Below are positions 1 through 11,958 of a stretch of DNA of 64,000 bases, in pieces. Numbering within the stretch: position 1 is the first letter of the stretch; the number at the start of each line of letters is the position of its first letter. The notes under the pieces are model-generated. The model saw nothing but the letters and a program-made list of their open reading frames with translations. It ran no database searches and was not told the origin of the DNA. The position numbers and the translations under genes are program-made. This DNA is from Cylicocyclus nassatus (lineage: Eukaryota; Nematoda; Chromadorea; Rhabditida; Strongylidae), in assembly GCA_958299035.1 (NCBI GenBank), contig CATQJL010000112.1, positions 54,913,140 to 54,977,139 of the forward strand, given 5' to 3'.

Positions 1-590
1 ATGCTTTACACATCTTTTGGACGCATCATCCAGAAGTACGATTTTCGCAGAAGCGACGTCAGTGCGAAAAGAGTTGCGTTAAAGGCAAGTTCGACAGCTT
101 GTAATTTCTGAGCGCAAATCGCAAATGAGTGCAGCTGCGAGCGAATCACAAGTTAACAGGCTCCTCAATCAGACCACCCGTGATTTAGATAAAAATCTCC
201 GAAATGTACAAAAAATGGCCGCAAAAAGAAAAATTGTGAAATTTTTATGGTTGGAAAGATTTCATTTTTCGATGTGCAGATCAAACACGTCTTGGCATCG
301 ATAGAAATCAGAAGTGGTATTGAAAAGTTTACGCTTCCCTCTACTGAACACTATAAAACACTTCAAAGTAGGACCGAGCGCCAAAAAAATGCGTTTAAAA
401 ATAAAATTTTTAAAAGTGCCCGGGAACTTTCTTCACAACATAATACTAGAAATTTCTCTCCCGTTTATACATGCCAGTTCCTTGCCTCATTATGATCTCT
501 GAATCACCATGCTTAACACTCCTATAACTCCCAGCTCTCAAGTTCAGCCCTGGTTTGCAAAAAAACCTTTAAGATAAAGGGGGTAGGGGT
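1..590. other. No gene recognised
   Basis: AT-rich sequence with only short overlapping frames and no splice-flanked exon, signal peptide or protein motif that I can recognise. I see nothing to annotate here. Confidence 0.5.
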
Positions 591-732
591 GGAGGACTAT
601 ATGTCGCCGAAAAAGGGCGGTCCGCGCGGTCATTTGCGACAAATACGCACCCTTGTACATGCGCGGACATGCGTTCCTGCAGGGAATCTGCGCGGGACTC
701 TTCCAAATTCGGCGACATATAGTCCTCTCCCC
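591..732. repeat. Inverted repeat (foldback) with GGACTATATGTCGCCGAA arms
   Basis: The left arm GGACTATATGTCGCCGAA reappears inverted as TTCGGCGACATATAGTCC near 703-728, with GC-rich sequence between. This is a small foldback, probably a MITE, but target duplications are not clear. Short frames across it are by-products of the palindrome. Confidence 0.6.
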
Positions 733-3700
733 GGGGGGGTAGAGGACATTGGGTTCGCTGAAGGGGAGGTTCTGCACGGACATTTGCAACAGACCACGCT
801 ACTTCATCGCTCAGACACCGCTCAGGGCACAAGATTGCGCGTACAGTAAAATAAATTCAAACATCGCGTGCATGTGTCTTTTAAGCAGGCAAGCGGAAGG
901 CTTCTCTTTATCATTTCTCCTTTGTTATTGTTGCGGTTTCACTTCGGTTGCGTCACGTTCTATGTATGTGAGTCGCTGAAAAGATGAGATGCTTTTGGGT
1001 CACTTGGAACGAAGTATTCGGGATCGGAGTTTGCTAGCTGATGTAGCCCACTTCATTACAATATCACTCCTTAAATCTGATCGAATTCCATGGTGCATCT
1101 TCTTCTCCTATTTGCGTGCTCTTTTTGACTTGAATGGCGAAGAAGCAGGACGTCAGTGAAATCAAATGCTAGTTGCTGTGACGTGTTCTATGTGTCCATC
1201 ACCTTTTTGGATTCGAACTAAAGAGATACAAATCGTATGTTCCCTTTTCACGAGAAAGCTATATGCACTGTGTTTGGGTTTTTGCTTTTCTGATGGAACT
1301 GCAGTGAATGGTTGAATGCTGTCAGTAGAACTCTTATATTCTAAAAATGAATATGTCTTCTAAAATGAATGCTCCTTCTATTATATATTCTCAGTGTTTC
1401 GATTTCTGGGCAATTCCTGCTTTGCTGAGAAATATAAGTATTGTGTCGGAAGTTATCTGATATTCTACCGCGTTTCTGCTAATCTGATGCTTACGACTGC
1501 TCGACGCACTTCAAAGGAAGTAAGTTCTTTGTGACTGTAATTTGATTGAAACTAGCCTTGCAGTGTTTTCTAGGCGATATGATCACCTGTTCCAACCGTC
1601 TGCTGTAGACGCATCTGTTTTTGATATTGTTTTGCTAATGGACGTTATCGAGACTCTGTGCATAGCTGTAAGTTCTGGTATCATTAGAATTTGTCAATAG
1701 TTTGTTTTATTTACAGGTTATCAACGCATCTTATCAATGGTTGAGTGTGGCATTTAAAAGGATAAAACGATAAGGATAAACTGTGACCTTCTCGCCAATG
1801 TGGAATGGTTGTCCAACTACATGTGAACCACTTGCGCTAAATGATCTTTCTGTATGATGGAAAGTCACGAGCTTTGAATGTATTCTACATGCATATGTGT
1901 ATAACAGTCCTTTTTATCAATGCTCCTTCACATCGTATCTTTAGCTGTAATAAATACGTTGTTGTGGATTCGTACTATCCCATGTTAAGACTATAGTGCA
2001 GAAAGAAAGCTAAAATTTAGAGAAAGAGATACTGTGCCTTTTCGCAAATTCTCACTTTGACGTGCTATAAAATTCAAAAAAATTTATATTATTGAATGCA
2101 TCAAAAACTATCGAAAGGAGCCAACCTTTTGCGATACAGCGCACATTGAGCTATACCCACATCACAAACGGGTAGATCGTGGTATGATATGGATCCAGAA
2201 ATAAAAATCATTTTCTTCTGAAACCTTTTTTGAACAGATCATAACTTCTTTCATTGTTGATTAGTATAATTGATTGCCTAACTTGTGCCGCAAGCCAGTT
2301 GGATAAAAGAAGATGGAAAAAGTCTGTGCAAAGTCAGTTTGCAAAAAAATTAAAAATCAAATTTGTCAGTTTTTCCGACATTTTTCATCAGGTCTCGAAC
2401 TCCCAAATTATACAACTTTCAAATTTTCTGCATACTAAACAGACGAAAATTCTCACAAAAATGTCAACAGCATGCCCTACTCTTACGCTTGAGGAATTGA
2501 GCAAACCTTTGGCGACTCAGAAAAATTTTATGGGCCACCGTACGCCCAAAACGACCAATTATGTTGAGGCGCCAATATTCGTTTAGATAATTCCTGAGAG
2601 AATGCTAAAGTATACATAATTCTACAATTTTTCTACATATAGAGCTGAATTTTCGGAGAAATGTCCTCCTTCGGGCTTAATTTCTAGCCAGAAAGCAACA
2701 AAATTCTGATTTTGGATGCTGTTATTTGAGGCTCTGTAACTTTTTGAGAAATGATGCTGGTGACCGGCTTTAAACCGATAGAGAGAGCAAATAGTCTCCT
2801 CATGGTATGCAGTGGTTATCTCGAAAAGGAATTTTTGGTGAAAAAAAGTTGTCCTGAAAAAGGCTTGAAGAAAGCCATTATTTCTGCATCAACCTGATAC
2901 TTATGCGTTTCTCTGGGTGCCGATTGACCTGGCTTTTTTAATTGATGGAAAGCTCAAAAAGATTCAGGAATGATCAAACCTGGAGCATTTAAAATTATAA
3001 TTTGATTCCATAAAGCACGCTAATCAAGATAGTGGGAAAAATTTTCGTCAAGATTATTCTAGAAAATGCCGCTTTTATTATGGAAAAATTGCCGCCTTTC
3101 TTTATTGCATTCTCAAAAAACCTCGATTTGTGAAGAGTATTAATTTAGAATTAAGCGACTTAGTGGAAATTCTCATTCGCTGATCTCCAAATTAAAATGC
3201 TTGCAACCCTTGATATAAAAAGAGCACTAGGGGAGAGCCAATTTGAGTTGTAACTGCGATGTCACCTGAAAAAATCCCTTTTTGAAGCTTGCTATCACCT
3301 TCGTCATTAGTTTCAAGTACTTATATAAAGAAAAGTCAACCGTTTGCTAGTCTGAAACAGAAAGGCCTGATTTTTTTCACTGGACAAAAGATATGGACTA
3401 GGACAAAGAAGAAATTATAAATCTTTTCACCGGTGGCGGACTGACGGGTTTGGAGGAAGAGGGGGGGGGAAGGGGAAATACCGAGAATGGATTGCGAAAT
3501 TTCTTTGGAAATTGTCCATATGAGTTACCAAAATGCGTAAGTGAGGTACTTGTACTTGCGAGATGAAATGATTTTTGCAATCTTTAAAAATTCAAATTAG
3601 ACTTCAAAAAATTTTTCGAGCAGTTGCTGCCGTTATCCAAAAATTCAGGGATGTAGATACGCAGAATTTTTGCTAAGCATCCCAAGGATGAGTGCTTGGC

Positions 3701-4551
3701 TAAAGCCATCACCTTAAGTCAAATAAATTTTTTTTGTTTCCCACCTCATCCACGAAATTCTGGGGCCGCCACCGCTTTCCACCTTTTCTGTTACGCTTTC
3801 AGCGTGCGATTCCGTTGATTTACGTTGAAAATAAACTGACTACCAATAAAGTCCTACTAATGTGCAAATCATGATAGAATAGATAATTTGATCTTGCATG
3901 TCTTTTCCTAACATTCTCTGCGAGTGCGATTAGAAAATTACATTTCCTAGAATATTTAAGTTGCCTAGAATAATCGAACCAGTACAAATCTACGATTCGT
4001 TGTCTGACTGCACGGATCCTTTCCTGGACTCTTTAAACTTAAAAGTAATTGCGGGGCAGTCTCGAGATTGCCTTCCACTACATAGTCTGTAGTCCCTATA
4101 TCGTCTCTTTTACTGCTGTCCGATGGCTGCATTCGTTTTGATTAGTGCCCACGAACATCAGGTGCCCTTATGGGCTGAAATTAGCCCTTGCGGAAATATC
4201 GTAGCCTCATTAACACATTCTACTTAGCTCTACGTGTATATACCCTCTCGCCGATACAAGCGAGTGAACATAAAACGGGCAACTAACGCTATTCATTCGT
4301 ATAATTACGCTGCTAAATCCCTCACTTTTTGCCTTCAAGGGAAGAGAGAAAACTAAGATTAAAAAACAAGTTAGCATCGGATTACTGCAGACTTCGTAAT
4401 GATGCTTTGGTGTGAAAAAACTAGTCATTAATTGACGTTTCTACATAAGAAGAACAATCAGGCATGGCAATGACAAATCAAGCACAGGTCAAGCTTTATC
4501 GAACCTCACTGAAATCTGCGTAGCGGTTGTTTGTGTGGAAATTGAGTTAAC
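733..4551. other. Long stretch without recognisable gene
   Basis: About 3.8 kb of AT-rich sequence. The longest frame (2254-2586, + strand, 110 aa) is lysine-rich and low in complexity, with no family signature, start context or splice support. I find no terminal inverted repeats here and no copy elsewhere in the window. Confidence 0.5.
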
Positions 4552-4555
4552 TTAA

Positions 4556-5024
4556 AGGCAGCGTCCACCCAGAATTTGGCCCCCCATGTTTTCGTCATTC
4601 TGGGGCCTTTCCGTAGCCCTGATTACAGTTCTGAACTTCAAACTCTCTAAAATTCACAAAAAACCCGATTCTTGGGGACCCAGTCTTGAGGCGCGGACGA
4701 GTTTCGAATTGCTCGTCCTCGTCGGCAGGCCAGCGGGAAGGAGCTGCAACTGCATGGATGCAGTTGCATTGCAGTGTGCAGTGTGCAGCTTCTGCTCACT
4801 ACCTTGTCAATATGTGTCGGGAGGCACGTATTGACAAGGTAGTGAGCAGTCCCTGGTGGGCGGAGTCTGATATCAGACTCCGCTCAGGCAGGGACTTTCA
4901 GGCCCTTTATCTCCATTCAGAGACAACGTTAGATGACCGGATCAACGCATATGTCCCTTTTCTGGGGCCTACATTCAGGATCGACACTAATCGGAGGGGG
5001 TTAGGATTAGCCTGGACACTGCCT
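4556..5024. mobile_element. TTAA-flanked AGGCAGCGTCC foldback MITE, copy 1
   Basis: Begins AGGCAGCGTCCACCC and ends inverted as GGACACTGCCT. TTAA at 4552-4555 and 5025-5028 is the target duplication. The core holds hairpins, including CTCACTACCTTGTCAATA, inverted about 30 bases later. The architecture matches the nematode PALTTAA class as I know it. Related copies lie at 9710, 33537, 43279, 46497, 52802 and 55767, sharing the ends but not the middle. Frames inside it are not genes. Confidence 0.85.
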
Positions 5025-5169
5025 TTAAGCCATTGTTCCTAGTCCTCTCGCATAGTATATAAGTAGCCCATAAAATGTCCCTAAATCCCTAATTCATATG
5101 ATATACAAGATAGCCCTACTGTTTGGTCTAGAATACTTCTCTCGCCCTAATGTCTTTCGCCGAACTCCA

Positions 5170-6160
5170 GGGCCGGTAGTAATTTCCCCGACCTGGCGGC
5201 AGGTCTCGTCGGCAGGTCGCTGGCATCTTTTCCGTGAGGTGGCCAGAAAGTGGAACCCCAAATTTTAGGTCGTCTCAGGCCTATTTCCAAAAAATTTTCT
5301 CGATAAAGATGCCTCCTCGACTCTGTAGAAAACTCCATAGAAATCTGCGATTCCAGAAATCCTCCTGTAAGAAAATATCTGGAAGCGCAGGAGGAGCTGC
5401 CGGCAACTTCGCGATGTCATTTGCCGGCAACCTGCCGGCAGCTCGTCAAAATCCGCGAGATGGCAGCTGCCGGCAGGTCAGAGAGCACGGGAAATAGCCT
5501 GCTCTTTTGAGAGAGGGAGCTGCCGGCATCTCGACGTGCCCCTACCACGTCCAGGTGGTGGCACCTTTGCCGACGGCGTCTGTGAGTTTGCGAATTGTGG
5601 CGATATCACACAATTTACGTCAGGCGAAATAATCAAAAAAATTCTACTTTTAAAAAACTACATTCTTCTCATTATATGAGTTTTTCTTCTTTAAAACGAC
5701 GATTTTCTTACAGAGAAAAAAATCTAGTAATGCTTTAGAACCATAAAGAACACCATCTTTCTTGGCAATCCCTTCTAAATCTCGTTTGCACCGATTTCAT
5801 CCCTCTCTCACATCAATCAGCTGTTCTTTTAGGTCAAAGTCTCTCATGCAATGTATCGATCCCTCTTACAGGCGGCCACTTATCACTGCGTTCCTCCTAC
5901 TGCTGGTGCAAATAGCAGTGATTCATCGAATGATCGAATGGTTAACGTGGTGGCACTTGAAGTTAACGCACTTAGGTTTGGCCGCATGCGAGGCAGCAGT
6001 TTTGCGGCTCTCTGCGTCATCAAGATTCAATGTGCGGAATGATCGCGTACTAAGGTTATGTGAGATTATTAAAACATGCGATCACTCCGCGAGCTGCCGG
6101 CGGAGTTGGCATCTTTCCGCGATGTGTGCCAACTTGCCGGCATCTATGATGCCACCAGGT
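5170..6160. repeat. Cluster of CTGCCGGCAG palindromic motifs
   Basis: The motif GCTGCCGGCA and close variants recur about ten times at 5170-5560 and again at 6095-6150, in both orientations because the core is palindromic. Spacing is irregular, so this is not a satellite. Sequence at 5580-6090 between the two clusters shows no gene. It may be a decayed foldback element with repeated subterminal motifs. Confidence 0.55.
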
Positions 6161-6229
6161 AGGGTAGATTACTACCGGAGGTAACACCCAGAGTTGACTT
6201 CAGCTTAGTAACGGTGTATGCAGCAGAGT

Positions 6230-6403
6230 GACCGCATATAATGATTAGGAATGTTTATTGCATTAGTGTCAAGTGTTATTGATAAGATTGAGGGGAAATA
6301 TGGTACATATTTTCCTTTTTTTATATTTTTTACATAGCATGCAGGTCTGTTAGCATTGACTGTTGCAATAACCTGTGACACTTGTATCTATAAACCATTG
6401 ACT
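6230..6403. repeat. Dispersed repeat with inverted copy near 38560-38710
   Basis: TGATTAGGAATGTTTATTGC near 6240 is the reverse complement of sequence near 38690. TTAGCATTGACTG near 6350 likewise matches the reverse of sequence near 38580. The order and spacing of the blocks are similar, indicating two inverted copies of an unclassified repeat. Confidence 0.5.
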
Positions 6404-6406
6404 TTA

Positions 6407-6847
6407 CAAGGGAATGGAATCGAAGCAACCAATTCGAGCGAGCTACATACCATTAGATGCAGCATAAAACGCTTACTCTGAAGCCCTTATCTGCAGAGCG
6501 CTTTTGTGGATGAAATTATGGCTGTTAAAAGTCATTATTTCGCTAAGAAATCGTGCTTGTAAAGGTCAAACTTGGCCGTACAGAGCCATTTTCGGCTCAG
6601 TGCTGAACCAAAATATGCAACTAGGTCACTTCATATGGCCTGCACTTAGAATTAAGCTAAAAGGGCAATAAAGTGTCTAATTTGGCAGTTTTTGTGTACG
6701 GTTTTTTGGCAATAAAGCTGTTCATAACTGCGCCTATAAAGGCGCTCTGCAGATAAGGAAGGCAGATTTGAAATCAGCGTTCTATGCTGCATCGAATGGT
6801 ATGCAGCTTGTTTGGATTGGCCACTTCGACTTCTGACCATTCCCTTG
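6407..6847. mobile_element. CAAGGGAATGG MITE with TTA target duplication, copy 1
   Basis: Starts CAAGGGAATGG and ends CCATTCCCTTG, flanked by TTA at 6404-6406 and 6848-6850. Subterminal blocks are also inverted, including the pairs around ACCATTAGATGCAGCAT / ATGCTGCATCGAATGGT and CTTATCTGCAGAGCGC / GCGCTCTGCAGATAAG. A second copy lies at 57805-58253. The 3-bp TWA duplication points to PIF/Harbinger. No transposase is encoded. Confidence 0.85.
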
Positions 6848-6850
6848 TTA

Positions 6851-7257
6851 GCTCAAAAAGTCGCTAGAAATTCTTTTTTTTTCGAAAACGGTGCCAAAAA
6901 CGCAATGATTGCGTAGAGTCGATTTGTCATGATTTTCAAGAAACAAAAAAGTTTTTCGCTCAGAGGCCAAGCTTACAGTGGCTATCGTCCCCATGGCGAC
7001 TATCAAACCAATGCAAATCCAGAGACTAATCTACTAGACACATTTGTTAACCTGCAAAGGCGGTTTTTCTTTTCAGAGTCGATCTTACATGGAGAAACTT
7101 TTGAAATTAGTTGTTGTTTACAACTCATTCGTGGTGGCCAGCATTGTGGGGGATTTTCAAATCCATCATGATGGAAGCTGGAGGGAGGTACAGATGACTA
7201 AAATAGATGAAATAGTAGAACAAGTGCGAACCTCTATGAAGCAGAGGTGAACTAAAG
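6851..7257. other. No gene recognised
   Basis: Short frames only. I see neither a repeat boundary nor a protein motif between the MITE and the start of duplication unit A. Confidence 0.4.
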
Positions 7258-7651
7258 ACATAATACACTTAAACAGCGTAAACCCAGAGGTTTACCGAAA
7301 TTCCCGAATAATTCTAGTAACGTACTTGTTCATGCCAAAAACCTGCTTTGCAGTTAGGTTAGATAATCATCACAAGTTTGGTATGTTTTCACTGACTCCG
7401 AAGATAAACGACTGTGAAAAAAAGAAGATAGGATGTTGAGAATTTCCTGGGAATCATTTTGAAAAGCTGGAAAACGCGGCTTATTAACTAATGCGCCTTT
7501 GAAATGTTCATAATAAAGTGGAGTTGGAACGCTTATAGATGGATAGATAGCGTGAATCCAGATAACTGGAGCTTTATGAAATGAAGCTTTTTTGAAGCTG
7601 TGATCCTCTCCCCGACGGAGATGTAAACGCATGCGGCCATTCTTGTGCAAA
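7258..7651. mobile_element. Truncated arm of the GGGCCGCATGC PIF/Harbinger-like MITE
   Basis: Ends at CATGCGGCC near 7651 and matches an arm of the complete element at 51472-52175, through AGTAATAC-type and AAAGCTGGAAAACGCGG blocks and the inner GGTTAGATAATC block. Unit B keeps the corresponding fragment at 38838-39190. The second arm is missing. Confidence 0.6.
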
Positions 7652-7806
7652 AAGTGGATCACTGTGCACTAAAACCTTAGGAATTGGATCTCATAAACGT
7701 GGACTCATTCTGCTTCAAAACTAGTAAGCATGGCCCATCTTCTTCTAAACTTAACTGCTCTCTAATACTTTGCACACTCACCAATTACTGAACACAATCA
7801 CGAATT

Positions 7807-7849
7807 ACCGCAATCCGTGAGACTTGTGACAAGTCTCACGAATTGCGGT
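7807..7849. repeat. Short hairpin
   Basis: ACCGCAATCCGTGAGACTTG is followed at once by its near-perfect inverse, ending TCACGAATTGCGGT. This is a compact imperfect palindrome in non-coding sequence, with no sign of terminator function. Confidence 0.6.
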
Positions 7850-8203
7850 TTGTTCCTGTAATTTGGTATTTTTGAAATTGTGACAATTTGTGACAAGTCT
7901 GCTGTATTTGCCATAAGGCATGTAATAACATATTATCGACTGAATATCTTGAAAAACATAACATACAAATCAAATGCAACGAAATCTGGACTCCCGAAGT
8001 GCCGCACTTAAGCAGTAGAGCTTGATGTCTCTAAGGGGGAACTTACAAGGGAAGTTCGCCGAATCGAAATGGCCGCTTGATACGTGGTATATACCCGGAC
8101 GCGGGGCTCGGAAAGTTAGTATCAAATGTGCGCCCATTAGCTGCGACGCGTTATTGTGAAGCAAGTTATGGCCCTCTAAAGTTTTTGGCGTGTGCATGTC
8201 TAG

Positions 8204-8523
8204 CCCATTGACGACGACGCCTAATTTTGCGCGGCGGCGCTGTGGGACGACGCGACATTGCACAACACTTTCAGTGTGGGAAGGTTTTGTGCTTATTTAC
8301 GGAATGCAACGTTGTTTTGTAAACAACTATTAACATTTTCTTGAACGACAGAGCCTACACGTCCCAAGAATACAAAAAATTGGAATAAATATTGATATAT
8401 GAAAAAAATACTAGACCTGCAAATAATGCGACTTTGCGAGAGGTGTGGGCCACCGGGGGTCCACATCGTCCCTGGCAGCAAAAAGCGCGTAGGCCACCGG
8501 TGGTCCACATCGTCGTCAATGGG
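8204..8523. mobile_element. piggyBac-like MITE, copy 1 (inserted in CTAG)
   Basis: 320 bp with ends CCCATTGACGACG / CGTCGTCAATGGG. It is flanked by CTAG at 8200-8203 and 8524-8527. The right arm of the host foldback (near 9168-9172) has a single CTAG at the matching place, so the insertion is clean. One end has two palindromes of the GTGGACCACCGGTGG type, 40-45 bp apart. It is the same family as 43585-43899. Confidence 0.9.
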
Positions 8524-8551
8524 CTAGAGAACGTACAAATGCTCAGTTTGT

Positions 8552-8624
8552 GGTCGTGTGGTGTAGTGGTTAGCGTCTCGGACTCACAGATGACCGGTGA
8601 GGGTTCGAATCCTGTTGCTGTTTA
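8552..8624 (+). ncRNA. tRNA-like module (A and B boxes), left arm
   Basis: TGGTGTAGTGGTTAGCG at 8559-8575 fits an internal A box, and GGTTCGAATCC about 43 bases downstream fits a B box. The T stem pairs poorly and the acceptor ends do not pair well, so this is not an intact tRNA. It is better seen as a tRNA-derived RNA polymerase III module like that of a SINE. Its inverse occurs in the other arm. Confidence 0.6.
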
Positions 8625-9072
8625 CATGTTTTGCGATCTTCTCAAAATTCATTCTTTACCTGTTTTATGCATTGCTGACGTAAAAAATGACACACACGGG
8701 TTACGGGATAATTTTTCTCACGAAAATTCGGGTGGTTAAACTCTACTAATTATAGATCCTGCCGTGTCATTCTCACAAGGTAGCCCATTAGCAACAATCA
8801 ATAGTACGACGTGATACAACTTGGAGATTGTCACGTAAATACTACGTGCAATCGAAGAAAGTATGTGGGGGTGAGGATTTGGCAAATCTTCAAAGTCAAT
8901 TGAAAAGCCTTCGCTAAAAAGTCGTTGCTATGTTCTACGAAAATCTTACATATGAAGCATTGGTCGAATTTTCGTGAGAAAAATTATCCCGTAACCCGTG
9001 TGTGTCATTTTTTGCCTCAGTAATACATAAAACAGGTAAAAAATGATTTTTGAGAAGAATGCAAAACGTGTG

Positions 9073-9148
9073 GACAGCAACAGGATTCGAACCCTCACCG
9101 GTCACCTGTGAGTCCGAGACGCTAACCACTACACCAGACGACCACAAC
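9073..9148 (-). ncRNA. tRNA-like module (A and B boxes), right arm
   Basis: Inverted copy of the module at 8552-8624, with its B box at 9082-9092 and A box at 9120-9136 on the minus strand. Between the boxes the two copies differ at about one base (CACAGA versus CACAGG), closer than the distal arm sequences. Confidence 0.6.
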
Positions 9149-9709
9149 CGGAGCATTTGTGCGTTCTCTAGACATGCACACGCCAAAAACTTCAGAGGGC
9201 CATAACTTGCTTCACAATAACGCGTCGCAGCTAATGGGCGCACATTTGATACTAACTTTCCGAGCCCCGCGTCCGGGTATATACCACGTATCAATCGGCC
9301 ATTTCGATTTGGCGAACTTCCCTTGTTAGTTACAGGGTCAACTTTGCCCACATTCAGCAAGTGCAACCGAGATTCCTCTTGCTATAACCTAGCTCAAGCT
9401 ATGTCGCCCCATGGTGTATTTGATGGATCATTCTAAAAAAGAGTGATTCTTCTTTGATCGTTTCGTGGTTTCCGCTGCTAAATGATACAGCAAGTTTCCC
9501 TTTATTTGACGTATCAGTAATAGCCACTTCAGCAATGATTACTGCCTAAGTATTTACTCCAGAAAAGCATATTTCAAAAAATCTGCCAGTATTAACAAGT
9601 GTACAAAAAAAGCTAAAATTTGAGAACTAAAGTGGCAATTTAGTTTTGGACTTTTTTCTGCTTTTCTTAGTGACAACTGGGAAATCGCGTCTTTCGACCG
9701 TCTCCTTAA

Positions 9710-10152
9710 AGCCAGTGTCCGGGCAAAAACTCGATTTTGAGATTTTGTGCTTACCAGGGCCTTTTCGCTATGGTGAATCCGAAAATGCACACTGGAGAGC
9801 GCAAAAACGGCGAAACGGCTCTAGCACACTAGGAAATCAGCAGGTGGGCGAAGTGCTCCCCACTGTGAATTGCTCCCAGTTCCGGAGCGTTTTTTCGCTT
9901 CCGGTTTCAGGTCAGTCGTTCACGATTAGCCGGTGGCGCTTCCAGGACGGCTGGCGGAATCGAAAAGGCCGCTCTGGAAGCTGGGAGGGTGAATTCACAG
10001 TAGGTAGTACCCGCCCATCTGCTGATTACCCCCTGTGCTAGAGCCGATTTTCGCCTTTTTGTGCTCTCCAGTGTGCATTTTCGAATTTAGCATGACGAAT
10101 AGGCCCGGAAAGCACAAAATCTCAAAATCGAGTTTTTGCCCGGACACTGCCT
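9710..10152. mobile_element. TTAA-flanked foldback MITE, copy 2
   Basis: Starts AGCCAGTGTCCGGGC and ends GCCCGGACACTGCCT, with TTAA at 9706-9709 and 10153-10156. Nearly the whole length is palindromic, with arms of about 200 bp. Unit B near 39830 and unit C near 56878 show the empty site (CTCCTTA... then GTTGCGTCC), so it inserted after the duplication or was lost from both. Confidence 0.9.
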
Positions 10153-10847
10153 TTAACAAAGCATTGCGTCCTCCATTTTTTCGAGCTTCTAACTACACTA
10201 AATATATTTTTTGTAGATATTGCATTTCAGTAAAGCAGCAGCGGCTAGAGTCGTTTTAGGAAAAAAACTCGGTTTCCTGCTTTTTTGCTTACCTGGATTT
10301 GGCTTACTTGAAATGAACATTCGACGACAGATCAGGCTCCTTCGCAGATTCTTTTTTTAATTTTGGACAGACAGACTCCGCTAAGACGCAGAGATGCAAT
10401 GGAACTCGGTGACCGTAACTGTGGCGCATGCTCACTTCATCGCAATTTAGGAAATTCACAGATACATAAGTCTTGCCTTACTTCAAAATGCGTAATTCTA
10501 TACTGCAATGAGTCATAATTCAGTACATTCTGCATGGGCATCTTCAAATTTTTAGTAAGTTAAGCTCCACAAGGAAGTATTCGAACGTTTGATTACGCAA
10601 ATTTTGGAGCCAAAAACGAAAAGCTAAAAAACCGAAAAAATATCGGGACGCCCAAAAATTTTGACGCATCTGTCACTCGCTTATGCTTGTACATTCCACA
10701 TAAGACGTTCATATATAGAGTTGCTGTTTCTCCGATACTAGAAAAATGAAAATGAAATTATCACATTGTCAGAGTAATTTTGAGCCACATTATTACTTGT
10801 ATACTACGAGCTTTTAGAGATAATACAACCGAATCTACAAGCCTTTG
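10153..10847. other. Unit A non-coding sequence
   Basis: Matches unit B at about 39850-40560 and unit C at about 56890-57640, with shared blocks such as CGTCCTCC, CAGCAGCGG, GCAGAGATG and TCTACAAGGAAGT. No frame is conserved across the three copies, so the shared sequence does not look coding. Confidence 0.5.
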
Positions 10848-11717
10848 CAGGGCCCGGCACGAGGTCGGCAAATGACAAGCTGGAAATCGTTTTGGGGCCA
10901 AAAAGCAAAGGGGAAATCGTTTTCGCGGGGTCCGGGCGGAGCCCCGGAAAAAAATGATGGTTACGATGGCAAAGCTGAGCCCTTCTCATCTGGACTGCAT
11001 AGAATGAAATATCATAGCGTTACAACTTTATCAGAATGTCTACTATGCAAAAAAAGAGCAGCGAATAGCGTTACACTGACTCTGAGTGGTCAATTTTCCA
11101 CAGCAGTTGCCTCATTCTGCGTATCTCAGCATGTCATATTATCTCAACTTACCTCAATAGGCACAGCAGAGTCTGCGCGCGTCACGTCGCGGCGTCGCTA
11201 ACTGCCGCGCGCGCGACGTCGTTTGAACGGTGCTATTTGTTACAGCATACATGACTAGTTCTCAATGTATGCGTAACGATATGGCATCAAATTTTGTAAG
11301 CGAACGCAGAGAGACTAATGGAAGCATAGTATGGAAAATTATGAAAAACTTATGTGAACGGAACGAGTAATAAGCATTTATTCCGAAAGTTTTGCAAAAC
11401 TGGTAAATGAAGATGTGAATTCAAATGGCTCGTTTACAGCGCACAGATGACGATATGGTATGAAACTTGGTAGGTAGATGAACACGGGCCTGCAGGGCTT
11501 AGAAGTTTCATTGAAAAATTATGTGACTGAATGTTGTGGCAAGCTTTTGTCTGAAAATTTCCCACTATCAAGAAAATGGAAAAATGGCTCGTTTGCAACG
11601 CAAAGGAAACGAAATCGCGCGGGACTCGGTGTGTATGTCCGCCATAGGACTAAATAATAAAGTATGAAATATTATGAAAAACTTATGTGAATGAAGAGCG
11701 TGCTTAACTAATTTCCA

Positions 11718-11745
11718 AATTAGGTCGGCAATTGCCGACCTAATT
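11718..11745. repeat. Perfect 28-bp palindrome built from the hAT subterminal motif
   Basis: A perfect palindrome centred on AGGTCGGCAATTGCCGACCT, followed by another GAGGTCGGCAAA at about 11753. The same GAGGTCGGCA sits just inside both ends of the enclosing hAT-like element, suggesting extra transposase-binding sites or a nested relative. Confidence 0.8.
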
Positions 11746-11958
11746 CCCACCTGAGGTCGGCAAAACTCTTAATTCACATAATTTTTTCAAAATTTTTACA
11801 TAAATCTAGTGTACGCCTAAAGATTAGTATATATTGAAAATTTGGTCTCAAATCTCCTCCTCCCCTCATTGCTAGAGGCAAAAATTGCCTCAACAGCCCC
11901 GTTTCCCAAGGAGGAAAGCGCGCTCCAAATCGATCGGCGTCGCTGAGTCCTATAACAG

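Larger units (their letters stand above)
8046..9325. mobile_element. CAAGGGAAGTTCGCC foldback element carrying tRNA-like modules
   Basis: The ends CAAGGGAAGTTCGCC / GGCGAACTTCCCTTG are flanked by TTA at 8043-8045 and 9326-9328. The arms are long: 8046-8203 plus 8528-8740 is the inverse of about 8955-9325. Each arm includes a tRNA-like segment. The left arm is split by a piggyBac-like MITE (8204-8523). Unit C near 56250 preserves a related site without the element. The TWA duplication suggests PIF/Harbinger mobilisation. Frames within it, such as 8935-9366 on the minus strand, are shadows of the arms. Confidence 0.85.

Noticed and set aside
2254..2586. 110-aa plus-strand frame
   Set aside because: No motif, no splice or start context, and AT-rich codon use like its non-coding surroundings.
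8552..8624. Functional tRNA gene
   Set aside because: A and B boxes are good, but acceptor and T stems do not pair properly and an inverted copy lies in the same element.
8935..9366. 143-aa minus-strand frame
   Set aside because: It is the translation of the right arm of a foldback element, and the left arm gives a similar frame on the other strand. It includes a tRNA-like module and no protein motif.
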